NCBI RefSeq assembly: GCF_963966145.1
Contig: NC_091051.1
Coordinates: 1,302,001 to 1,366,000 of the forward strand
Length of the DNA: 64,000 nucleotides
Direction of reading: 5' to 3'
Origin: Tenebrio molitor
Lineage: Eukaryota; Arthropoda; Insecta; Coleoptera; Tenebrionidae
Part shown: one piece after another, positions 21,421-34,220 of the stretch
Numbering within the stretch: position 1 is the first letter of the stretch
Layout: each line of letters starts with the position of its first letter
Notes under the pieces: model-generated
The model's input: the letters and a program-made list of their open reading frames with translations, nothing else
What the model was told of the DNA's origin: nothing
Database searches by the model: none
Position numbers and translations under genes: made by a program

Positions 21421-24300
21421 TGCGGATGATGAGGATCGTTCAAATCGGATCACTTTCGCCGCAACGAATTTACAGAAAAGCACCGATATCCGGAATGGAA
21501 ACGCTTTTCTCGCGATTAAAACTTCCGGTACTGTCGAGTACCCAACTTCAAAGTTTTGAAAGATTGTCGGTGTCGTTGCACTTCGGCGCACCCTCTTTCC
21601 TTTATCCCGTTGGGCGATTTAAGGAGACCTACCTTGAAAATTAGTTTATCTCGTGGGACACAAAAGGAAAACCTGAAGGGATCGGAGTGTTTTATTTTTC
21701 ATATGTCCCCTCCTCCACCGGCCTATTCGTTTCCATCAAAAGCACATTGTTAAAGTAATGTTTACTCGTCCTTTCCGTTACTGAAGCCGGTCACGTTCCT
21801 TGCGACACATGCGACTGAAATATACGGTCCTTGCCTACTTTTCCTGATGCTTTGGTTATTGATTTTCTGTTTTCTTGTCTCTCCGACTTCGGCAAGATTT
21901 CGTCGAAGGATCGCACCATCGTCGACGTTGTATTTTTTTTTCTTTTGGATAAATCGAAAACTCGCGAATTAATTAACGGCGGCGTGCTCGAGAAGTTTCG
22001 CCGAGTTGGAGGTGGAGCGATAAATGTGGATCTTGTCTTCTCGAATGTGGAATTTCCGAAAAGATCCAATGATTTTCACTTGATTATAAACTTTTGTTTG
22101 GAGTTTAATTAAAAAGGGAGTCGAACAATGCAATTGCAGGTCGGGAATTAACCGGAGCCGGTTTTTCAGACGACGTTAGCGACTAATTCGGTTACTTATT
22201 CAGATTTTCAGCGAGTCTCACTTTCTGATTTCCAGTTTTTCCGACTTCTTTCCAGCCTCTATTAACCAAATTAGTTCGAGAAGCCGCCCAAAAACGTGAT
22301 TAAAACTTGGTCTTTTTATTGGGTTATGTCTCGCGGACGTCGAGGACTCGCACTTTTATCGCTGGACGTGGGAAAGGGGGTCCTTTGCGTTGTTATTTCA
22401 AAATTTGAAAATCTCCGAGAGCGGGCGAAATTAAATTAAACGCGTGTTTATTTTAAAAGCTGAAGGTTCTGCTCCGACACGAGCGATTCTCGTTTTTAAA
22501 CATTCTTGCAGGGATGCACAAACGCCGCCCCCGCTCCGCCTCCGTAATTAAATATTTCGGCACTTTGGCAGACAGTTTTCGGCGATAAGAGACGGTGGTT
22601 ACAATCTATCGGAGTTCGAGCAGGCAAATGAAATTCCATAGGAAAAGACCGGTCGATCCGCCCCCACCGCCGTCCCTCATGTGCGTCCCGCTTTTCGGTT
22701 CCGGGTTCCGGTCTCACCCTGCTCGTCTCATCCATACATAAGCGGCATCATCTTTATGATGCCCGGAGGACCGACACGGAATTATTAAAACGTTTTGGAA
22801 ACTGTAATAAAAAGACAACCGTATCAAATGTTATTAGAGGCAGAAGCGTGGATTAAAAACGTAATAAAGTCGGGGGCGGTGTTTGGTTTATGTTGTTTTG
22901 GGTGGATTTTTTTCTCCCGCGGCTCCGTTTATTTCGTGCGATAAAAACTTGGTCCGGATTTTCGTTCGGTGCAAGCGCAGGATACAATTGCAGGCGCTCT
23001 TCCAGAAGGATCGTCCCGGATCCGAATAAATCTGCGTTTGATGATCCATTCCAGGGAAATGGCCTTTTGCGCTTTAATTTTGGGGGTGGCGAGTCCGGAG
23101 AGGAATGTCGACAAGGATCATCGAAAACAATCTGGCAGCGATGTCGGTGAGCGCCCGGGGACGTCGGAGGGCAATTGTTCGCCGAATCAAAGGAATAGTT
23201 TCGGAAAGGACCAACTTGCAGGTTATGAATGTCACGCGGGGCAGATCGATTCCCGTCATGGAGACAGCCGAAGTGACAGAAATCCCGCTCTGCGACAAGT
23301 CCCGAAATTGGGATCCTGCGACGTCGGTGCAACTTAACGCTCAAACGGACAGAATCCTGCAATATCGGGACGAGCGCGCTGTCTCTCCCTCATTTTTATC
23401 CCGGTCCGTTGCCCGAAACAAACCGCTTACGTCTCTTTGAGATTTGTTGGTCGGGTGCCTGCGACGGATTTTCCCGTACGTTTCGATCATCGGTCCCGGA
23501 AAGAGATTTAAATAAACCCGGAGTCGATTTTTGACGCACGTCACATTCTTATTAAATTCTCTGCACATCAAAGCCGAGAAAAGGAGATCTGGCGATGTAC
23601 GTTCGCCGGATCGCCGTCGCTTTGTTCCTGATCAATTTTAAATAATTCCGACTTCCTGGCGGAGGTGAATCGACGGCGGGAGGGGGTGCGATAGCGATCG
23701 CCCTTTGAAAGTGTCAGCAAACAGCCATCGATTGTCTGAAAAGTTGGACGGCAACAAAGTTGCATGGTTTAGTGACTGAGTGCCAACTCTAGCGCGAAAA
23801 AGCTCCGGAGTTCCGCCCTGTGACGGTCGTAGAAACTTTTGTCCTTTATCTGTTAGGTAATTTGACGTTGGTGGGCGTGATTGCGCTGCCACGCACGTAT
23901 ACTCGACGAATTAATTTTTTTCTTCTTCTCTCTTTCTTCGTCATTATCGGTTTTTGTTCCGTCAATTACCGATGGAGTAGAAATTTGCATGCAAATGAAG
24001 GGTGCCGGATCACCTGAGACTCGATCGTCGATTCACGCATTTTATGCGTGAATTTGTCCGTCCCTTTTTCTCAATAGGGGGTCATTTGGACGGCATTCCG
24101 CGCAAAATTTAAATTTCAGACTGGCACAAATTGCAAATTGGTTGATTGGGGAAATGGTGCAACCGCCGAGGTAGATTTCGGTGAAATCCCTTGATGATAG
24201 CTGTTGGGCGAAGGTGGTAATACAAAGAATGCAAACTTGCAAAAATGCCCGCAAAAATGTTTTAGTGTTTCTATTGTATAAAGAACTAAAAAATATGTAC
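21421..24300. other. Intronic unique DNA, no gene seen
   Basis: GC-rich and CpG-rich. The 169-codon minus frame at 22853-23362 and the plus frames opposite it (up to 122 codons) overlap one another fully and look like chance frames: no domain, no codon contrast between strands. Confidence 0.45.
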
Positions 24301-24332
24301 TCTATAAAAATTTGCCAAACTGAAAAAAAAAA

Positions 24333-25160
24333 GGTGGATGCGCTGCAAAATTTGCTTTATAATTTACACAAATCGTGGATGCTCGGGGGCAAGTTTGAAG
24401 GAGGATGTTTGATGTTTTATGAACAACTAAATATTCTGTAGATTCTCCGATAGTGAAATCGAAAAGAGAATTTTAAATTTCTTTAGTATCTTGTTTCTAG
24501 TACCTAGATGTTGTGAAATGCCAAAAAGGTGGATGCGCCGAGATTTTCCGGCGGGAGCGTTTTTTGTACTTGTGTGAAGAATCAGGGTAACGAACGAATT
24601 TAAATTTTTTTATAATAATTATAGGAATGTAAATCTCATGATTTGGGAAAATGGTGGATGCGCTGGGACATATTCCGGTGAAGACGTTTTAGGAAAGGAA
24701 AGGATACATCTTTCATTCCCCCCGAAGGGCGGCTTTCCAGAGCCTTTTCAGCCACTCTGACGGGAAGATTCGGGATGGGTAGGGTATGGTGAGGATGGGT
24801 GCGGAAGGAAGGTGGTGGGTACCTCGAGAGGTTGATATTGACCCAGCATTCGCCTTATCTGTGATATGAGATATACCACGATGTGATGGTATGGGGAAAC
24901 CTCTGAAAAAAACCCACACCTGGTCAGGCGGCACCGGGGTTAGAACCCGGAACCTCCCGAATGTAAAGTGGCGCGCTAGGCGCTTGGCCACAGTACTCGG
25001 CTAAACGTTTTAGCATCTCCTGGGCGTAAGAACTTAAATAGAATTTTTTTGTAGATTCGTGGATGGTCCGCCTATCACTATAATACATTTTTTATGGTAT
25101 CTATAAAATTTGCTTTGTAATTTGTAGAAATGATGGATGCGCCTGTAAAGTTGTCTTTTA
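24333..25160 (+). repeat. GGTGGATGCGCC repeat array, plus orientation
   Basis: Diverged tandem units of roughly 130-200 bp. The core GGTGGATGCGC(C/T)G occurs at 24333, 24528 and 24653, with worn copies at 24374, 25059 and 25132. The usual unit context is a TTTGCAATTTA-like stretch, a run of A, the core, then GGG. SINE copy B is inserted in the array (24704-25000). Other arrays and single copies are listed separately. No open frame runs through the units. Confidence 0.75.
24704..25000 (-). mobile_element. tRNA-derived SINE, copy B
   Basis: 297-bp reverse-strand copy of the SINE at 469-781. The A-box region (complement of TGGCCAAGCGCC) and the B box GGTTCTAACC are intact. The flanks carry a clean 9-bp target-site duplication ACGTTTTAG at 24684-24692 and 25005-25013, and between the SINE end and the left duplication is a CCTTTCC-type tail, as read in the SINE's own orientation. 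Shared ends with copy A define the element. The sharp duplication suggests it is younger than copy A. Confidence 0.85.
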
Positions 25161-27340
25161 TGATATGATGAGTTTGAGGAAACTTAGAAATTGTCATTTA
25201 TCGATTTTGTTGGGGAAGTTTGACGAGGAAGTTAGACAAATTGCGCGTTTTCGTCTAAGACCGAGGATTACACTGTCAATTGGCAAATTGCAAAATTGTT
25301 CCGTCAACGGAAACTGCAGTCATCAAGTGTACAATTCTGCGTGAGCGGAACATAATCGCGAATCCATTAAACGCCAGTCGGATGCCGTATTGTGTCGTGA
25401 AGTTATAAATTGGCATTTGAAAGTTTGATCAGAATTTGTTCGAGAATGGCGGCAAAAACGGTTGAAACTGATTGAGGACTCGGAACAATTGCACCATTTC
25501 CACGCCCATTAATTACCGGCGGGTCCGGATTTGCGTGAAAATAAATTTTAAAACATCACCTGAGACTTGGCGAAAAAATACCAACAAAAAAATTCACCCT
25601 TCGATCTTTTCCGAAACAATGCCGGGTGATTTTCGGGCGTCGATACGTCCATCCATCACCATTGGTCACCTTGTTTTCAACTTTTTAAATGAACTGATGG
25701 TGATTGATGATTCCGGAGGGCAGTCTCGGAATCCGCGCCGCCTTTATTAGAATATCGGTGCCGGAATCAATCCGGGAAATCTTCCGGAAAATTTAATTAC
25801 ACGCCCCCACTTATTTTAATATCGTCTTGTTCCGGGGGCACCAGGATTTAATCCGCGACAAATTTATTAATTCTGCACGTGTGTAAGTCGGGATTTGCAC
25901 ATTTTTGTTCTGCGGGCGAGGGTTAATGGGCCGACGCGATGTTTATTCGAAAAGGGCGCCGTAATTAGCCGGCGTAAATAACTCGAATCGCCGTTTGCAG
26001 AATTTCCGTTCGCTTCTCGAATCTCCGTTCAGACAGTATTGGTTTTCGACGGACAATGACGAAATATGGTGCACGAGCTGATGGCTTAGGCGAGCCAGGA
26101 CAAAAGCTCCGACATCCATTGGAATCGGCATTGGCGAGCACAATGGGTCACTTTTGCGCCTGTTTCCTTCCCTTCTTCGCATTACCGCGTCCCTTGAATA
26201 TGTATTTCTTGAACGTGAAGGCTTCGCGAGCACTTGGCAAACAAAATAATTGAATGTGTGATGGGGTCTTTTTACCTCTTTAACGTCGAGCCGAAATGGC
26301 GCAACGCCATTAGAGGGGGAGAGACGCGGGCCCGGAGAGTTCCCAATTGAATTTTCGTGAATAACTTCCGGAGGATTAGTGAAGTTCGTTTTTTTTTTGT
26401 AAACTGACATGACGGAGCGAAACTAATAGTGAGACGTCGCCAACCCGAACATGGGAATTTCTTTAATAACAACATGAACATTCCCGGCGTGCTTCGAGAT
26501 TTGCTCTTATTTAATAAGGTATTTAATATTAAAATCTCATCTAAAATCGAGGTCGTGGAATCTTTGTTTTTGGTCGGAATTAATTTCGGCAGATTTTAAT
26601 TAAAACCATCAGAAACAATACGGGCATTTTACCACTCAAACTAGGAAAGGGAAAATTTTCTGTTTGTGTATTTTTTTTCTATTCCATTCGGGTGAATATT
26701 TCAGAGGTTTCATGGCTCGTCAAATAGATTCCATTTCAGATTTATGCATTTCAAGAGATTTTGTCTCGAGTTTACGTAATCTTCGCCGAGATCTGACGGC
26801 AATAACTAGGCCATTTACTTTTTTGTGCATTTTCGTTGTTTATTCACTCGAGGGTTAGTTGTGTTGCGACGTCAGAAATTTCATTTCTTCTCTAATGTTC
26901 GTTGTGAAATTTTTACCGGGAGTAAATTTTATTTTCCGAGAACAAGTGAAATAATTTGAGCGATTGCGGAAGCAGTACCGAACCGTGCTCGAAACCTTTG
27001 AAATAATATTTTTGCAGAGAAATGGACTGAATAAAGACTGGTTGATGTGTTACAGAGCGTGTACGGATGCTTTGGCATCTTGCTGATGTTTACAGCTTCA
27101 TTCTCTTCTCATTGACAATATAATTTTTTTGTCAACATGTTAGCTTTTTTTTAATGGTACAGAGGAAAATTCTTGTTTGAGATATTTGTAACATTAAGCG
27201 CCGTTCTGAAAAAAATTGCGCTTCTAACGTTAGTTATTATCGATTTTATTTCTGCAAAATAAATAAGACCATCCGCAAGTTTCTGTTGAATCTAAATTAA
27301 AGTGAAAAGGTATTTATACAAATAAAAAAAATTCTATTTA
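25160..27340. other. Intronic unique DNA, no gene seen
   Basis: Mixed composition. The 155-codon minus frame at 25943-26410 has no recognisable domain and overlaps plus-strand frames. No inverted repeats or repeat cores were noticed. Confidence 0.4.
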
Positions 27341-27344
27341 AAGT

Positions 27345-27540
27345 GTAAAAGTGGTAGAGGCGCTGGGAAATGTTTGTAGACAAAAGTTAAATGAGTTCTA
27401 GAAACGTTGAAACGGCTTTGTGTACATTTTATTTCGAGAAAATAAATGTAGAAAACTACAAGTTTATTTGTATAAGAATAATCCAGAAAAGTGAAAATTT
27501 ATAAATTGCAAAAATGGTGGAGGAACATGGAAATTGTACA
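27345..27540 (+). repeat. Degenerate GGTGGATGCGCC repeat units
   Basis: AAAAGTGGTAGAGGCGCTGG at 27347 and AAAATGGTGGAGGAACATGG at 27512, in the same orientation and context as the 24.3-kb array, about 165 bp apart. An AT-rich island surrounds them. Confidence 0.6.
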
Positions 27541-27786
27541 AAGAAAATGGTTGAAATCTGATATTTTGTGCTACAGACGAAATCTGAAAATTGTTTTATG
27601 GATTTTCTTGTGCAAAGAAAAGTACAAATGTTTATCTATAATATTTTTGTTTGTTTGTGTATGTTTGCTTATGCGAAATACAACTAAAAGCAACAAATCT
27701 GTTGCAATATATAAGAACTGCATTAATTCCGAATGCATTAAACATATTTTTCACTGAAAATAGTGAGCAAAGATGGCAATTGAATC

Positions 27787-28218
27787 ACTAGTGAAGAAAT
27801 AGTATATTACACTATAAGTGACGAAAGTGCCTGATTTTTCAACGAGCAATACATGATATACTCGCGAGCGCCAGCGAGTGAGGATAGTATTGTGAGTTGA
27901 AAAATCGCACTTTGATCACGAATTGTGTATAATAAATTTTCCTCACTAGTGAGTTTACTTTCTCCATTTTCCTCACTAGTGATGCAAACGCCTATTTTCC
28001 TCACTAAGTTGAGTGATGAAAGTATCATTTACATAATCGATGTTGGAAAAAAATATTTACTCACTAGTGAGCAAAGTGAAATGTTTTGCGAGTTTGTCGA
28101 TAGAGGCCAAATATTTTGCAGTGAGAGTTTTTTTAAATCTGTTTTTAAAATACTTTCTGAATATTAATAACTAAAGCTTGTCTTATTTTTCACTTATTTA
28201 AATTTTTAACCTATTTAC
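27787..28218 (+). repeat. CTCACTAGTGAG palindrome cluster with hairpin, copy 1
   Basis: The palindrome CTCACTAGTGAG or a close variant appears at 27787, 27951, 27973, 27998 and 28062. Within the cluster, 27821-27852 and 27887-27917 form a near-perfect 30-bp stem (AAAGTGC-T-GATTTTTCAAC type) capped by CGAGCGCCAGCGAG. The right part, 28062-28218, recurs in inverted orientation at 58555-58713, and both copies encode a peptide containing LTSEQS-MFC-FVDRG. The element class is unknown. Confidence 0.65.
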
Positions 28219-28699
28219 AAACTATTGTTTCAGTGATTTTAGTACATTTGTATTATTACAAAATCATGTTGAATATTAATGTCCGAATCTACAGTAACGA
28301 TTTCTACCGTTTTTGTAGTTTCGTAACAATTGAATAATTATTTTTTTGCTGGTGGACGCAAAAAAATTTGTTCGTGCGTACCTTATCGAAAGGTTTTGAC
28401 ATGTTATTAATATTAACAACGGTGCTCCACTAGATCGGAATAAACGATTGAATTGATTTGTTTCGACAAACATCCAACAAATATTTTCATTCGTTTTCAC
28501 GAATCACTTCTGATTGTTGTTTAAATTAAAATAAATCTGACCGACACATCTAATTTAACGAGAAGCTGTATTGTCAGGTGTCGTCGAAGCAGTTTTCAAG
28601 TAGTGGGACGTTAAATTACATGAAAAGTAATTACGATCACCCATTTAGTGCCAGTCTTGTTTTTTTCCAGAGCTTTCACTTAACAGCATCGCAGAAACT

Positions 28700-29940
28700 T
28701 CGTTAATATAACGAGCGGTGTCACTAGTTACCTCGCTAATGAATATTGTCGACGAGCTTTTTTCCTTCTTTTCTCTCGCAGGACAATTGAGTTTGGCGTG
28801 ACGTCACGCTTTATTTGAGAATCCCCATACAGAAATGTCTGAACTTCATTTCGTCCATTTTATCCTTGATGTTTTTTAATTAAGCACTCGCTTTCTCTCC
28901 TTCTTAATTACGTTCCGCCGTCTTCTGTCGTCGGATCCTTTGGTCCTTTCTGATTTTTCCTTCGGTGTACCTGCTTGACCGCCGGGGGGCGGGCTTGCAT
29001 CTCGACTCCGCTCGTTTTGTAAATTGTTTGGCAAACAGAAAATCCGGACCGGAGCTGACCGCAGAATAGTTTATATTCCGTCATTAACCTCGGACCGAAG
29101 AATCCGGCACCCGGAGGTGGGCGCCCTTTTTATTCCCTTTCCGGGCGGGAGTCTGCCGCACAAACGGAATCCGTGATGGGGGCGGACGTCGCCAACGCGC
29201 CAACGTAACGCGATATCATCAGATATCCATTTTATTTATTTATGAGTGGAGTCGCTTTGATGCCTGCGAGCTTTCCAGTTCGACCGAGGGCGGCGACGCG
29301 CCCCCATTGTGTAAAATAATTAAAACGGTGCTCCGTAAATATTTACGATGGGCTTGATTTTCGACGATTGTTCCGCGGCCGAGCCGGTTAACGACGATTT
29401 AACCGTATCAACATGTTAGGGGACGGCGGCGACCCCACCCCCCGGTTTTTTTTCCATCCGCCGTGATTTCCTAAGCTCGGATGTCAATAAAAGCGCGTGC
29501 CGCCATTGTCTTTTATGGCGACCATCCGGAATAAAATTGCCCGGTTTATCGTTTCATTGGCTTAATTAGACCGATAAATTTAAGGCGTCGATTCGGGATT
29601 TGCCTTTCGCATGGGGTAAGAATAAAATGTTGCGAGCCGACATTAAAATCGGAGGACGGCGGCGGCACTATTTTTTATTACGAATCCGGAACGGCGGCGC
29701 TTATGCGGCTCTCGGTGTACGTCAGGTTTTTGCTTTCCAAGGGACCCGCCAAATTTATTGGACATAAATAATTGAAAGCAAATATGGGGGGTTGCAGATT
29801 ATTTAAGACAGGTCTGCGCTGACACGGCACTTTATTTTTTTACGTTTAATTTTATGAGGTTCGCGTTTAAATTCTACGAGTTTTCAAGAGAGGAAAAAAG
29901 GACATATTAGGATGACGTGATGGATTCTTCTAGGTACTTA
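28700..29940. other. GC-rich intronic unique DNA
   Basis: CpG-rich sequence between two AT-rich islands, with no open frame of note and no repeat recognised. Composition matches the other single-copy stretches of the intron. Confidence 0.4.
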
Positions 29941-29984
29941 ATCCATTAAAGGAATTTGAAAATTATTATAATTGCAAAAAGGAT

Positions 29985-30320
29985 GTGTTGATTTGTAAAT
30001 TGCAGAAATGGTGGATGCGCCGGGGCAGACGAATTTTTTTTTGATCATTTTATTTTGTGAAGAATTGTGTAAAATATTGTGTGGATTCTTCGATGGTTAT
30101 TTAATTCAACAAAGGAATCCTAAAATTTCTTTGGTGGAACAAAAAAAAAATTAAAATTAAAATGGTGGATGCGCTGAGACATTTTCGGATACTTTTTTTT
30201 CTACTATCTCCACTAGTGTAGTCTTGTAGAATCTGAAAAAGGAATGTAACATTTTTTGTAGTAACTGCAATGACCAAATTTTGTGATTAAAAAAATGGTG
30301 GATGCGCCGGGCGAAGAATT
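29985..30320 (+). repeat. GGTGGATGCGCC tandem array, three clear units
   Basis: Cores at 30010, 30164 and 30298 (AAATGGTGGATGCGC followed by CGGGG, TGAGA and CGGGC), spaced 154 and 134 bp. This is the cleanest evidence that the repeat is tandem with a unit near 140-150 bp. Similar flanks (TTGTGAAGAATTGTG, GGATTCTTCGATGG) recur between units. Confidence 0.8.
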
Positions 30321-33300
30321 ATTGGCAATCTTACTTTGTAGATTTTTAATAGTCCATCGATTTCTTGCTTTCCAAGGAACCTGCCAAATTTATTGGACGT
30401 AAATAACTGAAAACGAATATAGGAGGGCGGAGATCATTTAAGCCATATCTGCAGCGACGCCATATTTTTTTTACGTTTAATTTTACGAAGTTCGCCATTA
30501 GGTCGTGAAGTTCCACGCGTCTGTCTCTCAAACGCGGAAAAAAAAGAAGTTCCAGGCTTATCATCGCATTTATTAATGTTTTTATGTTATTCATTTCCAT
30601 TTGGCGGTGACATTTAAACGAGTCCGAGGGCGTCATTGCGAGACGACGAAAGTAACAGCTGTCAGTTTGGAGTTTTCACGAGGAAACTTTACTTATTTTA
30701 TAAATAACGTTATGGCTCGCTTAATTAGAGTTTCTCTAGCAGGGATGCACTTCAATTACTCCGGTGCCGCTTCAGCTTTTGCCCTGCTTGCAATTAATTC
30801 TCATTTTAGCCGTTGTGGGAGTGTCGACCGCATTTCAAGGAGACATTCAGCGTTGGCGGTTCGATTTTAAAGCCAAGCGCTCACAATCGGCGGCTCCGTA
30901 CGCAAAATAAAAAATTATTTATTTGTTGTATTTGTGTGATGCGTACGGTGCGGTGCGGTGAGCGTGCGGCTTAAGGCGACCTTGGGAAGTGGGCGTCGTG
31001 GGTGGCGCCAAAATGGCGACACGGATTATGGGCAAAAAGCCGTTGTCGGTGTAAATGAGCGACTGTTGTGCGATAAGAGACGCTCCGGGTTGGGGTAAGG
31101 TTAGCAGGTCGGATGGGGTCCCCCCGGAAACTCCGGGATTCTGACACAGATAATCAATTAGAGATGAAACGGAGTATTTGCGGGAGGTGAGTCGGGAATC
31201 CGTAGCTTTCGCATAGTGATTTATCGTGTCGGTTATTCGAGGAGTTGCGACTTTTTGTCGGAAGTTGATTGATACGGCTCGTCCGGCAAGTGATCAAGGG
31301 GATGATTTGCATTTGATGGTGGGATAACGACGTGTGCGGAGTCTTCAGAGCAGATGCGGGCTTTCGAGTGAGCGTCTCCGTACGTGTAACTGCCGCTTTG
31401 GTGAGCTTTTCCCTGATTGCTTTGATCGTTCGCCGCGGCGACGTTTTTTAAACTCGGGGAAGTTTTCTAATTTGAAAATTGCGTTCGGGCGAGGGGGACG
31501 AGGAGTTGGTCCGTTTTTGCGTCGTCCTTAACGGGACCTAATAACCTGAGCCGTCCGAAACGTTACATTCTTGTTGAACGAGACAAAAGCGCCAAGTAAA
31601 TAAATAAAGCGCCCCCGGAGCGCGCCCAAGAACATTAAAGACAAATACTCAAGATAAGGGACATTGTCGAAGTTGAGTCACGACAGCTCAAAGGGTAACA
31701 ATGGGGAACCTTGTTTCAGCGACGTCGCATCCGTTGTTGTTTTATGGTAGCTTTTCAGGATGTCTTTTCACCGACTGCACTTCCTTTTCAGCGGGACGAT
31801 TTGTTTAATGTAGCTCTCTATTCCGGAACAAATCGTCACGCGTTTGACTCGTCGAACCCTTTCCCTCCCCGAAGGTCCGTCTGTTCGTTAGGCGCTTATT
31901 TGTCACCCCTCGACGTGTGTCGCTGTCGGATTTTTTCTTCCGCGTCCATTTACAAGTGCTCTAATGCGATTCGGGCCGGTCTCAGTCGAGGCCTGCAGTT
32001 GACGTTTTCAACGTTTCCCTCCCGAGATGAAAAACTTCCCGCACGAGCACGTCGAACGGCATTTCTGGAGGACGTTCAATAAGCAGAAGCGTTTTTTCTC
32101 CGGGGATTAACCCGAAAAGAGGTCCCCTTCTTCGGTTCGTGAACGAACGTAATTAATCGGCCGGCGGTCCCCGTGTTTGCTCCTTAAACGGGAGTCACCG
32201 CTCCTGTCGGGGTCGTAAACATTCAAGTGAAGTTTCCGTTTCCGGGCTCCGTGTTTTGAAGTTTTCCGTGCGAATTAACAGGTGCCGCAGATCAGCGCTA
32301 ATTTCGGGATGTCGACTGACAAGTTGGTTCCATTGCGCCTGATGATTTATCGACGAAAGCGGCAAGTTTTCCGGTAACTGGGCCAAACGACTGCGGAGAT
32401 TTTTGTTTTAATCATTCCGAGAGGTTTGTTAAGTCGGCGAACTAATTAAATTTTCCGACTCGGTCGCCCCCTCGCCACACTTTCCGAACTCCTCAATATT
32501 TAGAACATAATAAAACCGCTCCCACCTATCCTGCGGGATTTCAGTTCGGTTCGCGGCGCTCGCGACGTGAATACGTAACACCCCCAGCACCACCGGGATC
32601 TTTTCTTCGGGACGGAGTGTTTTTCGCGCCGCCCCTCCGTCGCCTTTTATCACTAGTTAATACAATTTCCGGATTGTTCACCTGACCTATTTTATAATAC
32701 CAAATCGGATTTGCCTGATTTTAGTTCGCAGATACGGAGATCAATTATTATCACTCGACGAACCGCCCCCACCCAGCCGGCGCAAATCCAATAACAAATT
32801 CAATCAGTGTTTGCGCCAAATTGCAGATTGTCCGCTGGAGGCTCGCACTGCACTTCCTTCTCTCCTATATTAAAATAAAATCCACTGCGAGGTGTGGTGG
32901 TGGCGGCGGTTGTGACGGAAATAATTTTTATTTTTGTTTCAAATGCTTTTTTTTTTGGGTCAAAACCCAAACGATAAACCTCAGGTACCCGCGAAATTTC
33001 CCCAGAAAATAAACGAGTGTAATGGAATAATCAACAAGACAAGGGGAGGTTTCTTCTCTCGCCACTAGAAAACTTTCCGGGACACTTGCTTAATGCCGAG
33101 ATAATTGCGTCGAGTTCTCCCAACAAATCCCCTTTATAACAACAAACATAAATTTTTACGCTTATTATGCCCGGCATGTTGGTAGCCCGGGGGAGGCAGC
33201 CAAACAAGATTTTTAGGAATTAAGTGTTCGTGCACAAATTTATTACGAATTTAATTTCGGTTTTCTACGAGAAAATATGACGGCCTGATTAAGAAAACAC

Positions 33301-33400
33301 AATCTCGTCTCGTATATTTTTTGCCTTTTCGCGTCATTTTGAATTTTTAAAGGAAATTTTCGCTGATTGGCGGAACGAGTAATAAAATATCAACGTCAGA
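30320..33400. other. Intronic unique DNA, no gene seen
   Basis: GC-rich. Contains a worn repeat of TTTATTGGACGTAAATAA with flanks (29755-29845 and 30388-30490), also CAAGGRACC-GCCAAATTTAT, so about 100 bp is duplicated about 635 bp apart across the tandem array. A YY1/Pho-like AAAATGGCG is at 31010. Open frames up to 123 codons have no domain. Confidence 0.4.
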
Positions 33401-33469
33401 GTTTTTGTTCGAGCGGCGTAACAATTCGTTTTTTTTGTAAAATATTTGTGTTTTTAATAAATTCGAATT

Positions 33470-34090
33470 TATGGGTCGACTACAAAGATGAAGTTTTCTC
33501 ATTAAGCCGTGATGAAATTCCTGTAACGTACCGTTTTGATTCTTTGAGAAGTTTTTTTTTTATGAAGAAAATTCAAATTAGCGGGATACAAATGTGGAGT
33601 GAAAGTTGAACGAGAACAGATATGAGGGGGAGCGGAAGATGGATGCACCGTCTAAATTTTAAATTTTTAATAAATTGCGCCCAGTCCGGCCAGAGGGATT
33701 GGAGAGCAGCTGCAGGCAATGATGGCGGGACCAAAGAGAGAAATTGCTAATGGAAGATGAACGCACTTGGAGCAAATTGAAGCGGTGAAAATTTAACGAA
33801 TGAATTTAAGTGTCTGGTCTCGTTTTGAAAAAGTGGTGAATGGAGGAATCAAGTATCTGGACATATTTTTTGTAGTTTAGAATGGAACTGTGAGATCAAG
33901 TGGGGTGATTTGGAAAGTGGGAAAAGAGCTGTAACATTCGAGGAATAGATAAGAAGGAATGAACTTCTGAATGAAGTTGGGATAGAGAAAGTGGAAAGTT
34001 TGAAGATAAAATGAGAAAAATTCCTACGACACAAAGAATAAACTCGACGTGGAAATTGTCGTGAAAGAAGTGTATTTGTGACAAGAGAAA
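33470..34090 (+). repeat. Duplicated segment, copy 1
   Basis: Matches two later stretches in the same order and orientation. 33470-33600 resembles 36270-36420 (shared GAAGTTTTCTCATTAA and AAAATTCAAATTAGC). 33690-34090 resembles 37950-38345 (shared AGAGAGAAATTGCTAATGG, GATAAAATGAGAAA, CGACACAAAGAATAAAC). The purine-rich strand bias is strong. It could be two copies of an unrecognised element, or a local duplication split by later insertion. Confidence 0.65.
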
Positions 34091-34220
34091 TAGAGGAGAG
34101 AAGAGCGTTTTTAAAGCTAAAGTGAAAGCAAATTTTTAAAAGGAAAAATACTAAATGTTTAAATTAGCTTCTAAGAAATTAAATAGATGGGCTCAAATAT
34201 TTGTAATAAAGAAGAAATGA

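Noticed and set aside
22853..23362. 169-codon minus-strand frame
   Set aside because: Fully overlapped by plus-strand frames of up to 122 codons; pattern of a chance frame in GC-rich DNA.
25943..26410. 155-codon minus-strand frame
   Set aside because: No domain and low-information sequence; no splice sites in support.
27787..28075. CRISPR-like array from the spaced CTCACTAGTGAG palindromes
   Set aside because: Spacing is irregular, the repeats are only 12 bp, and the sequence is a eukaryotic intron.
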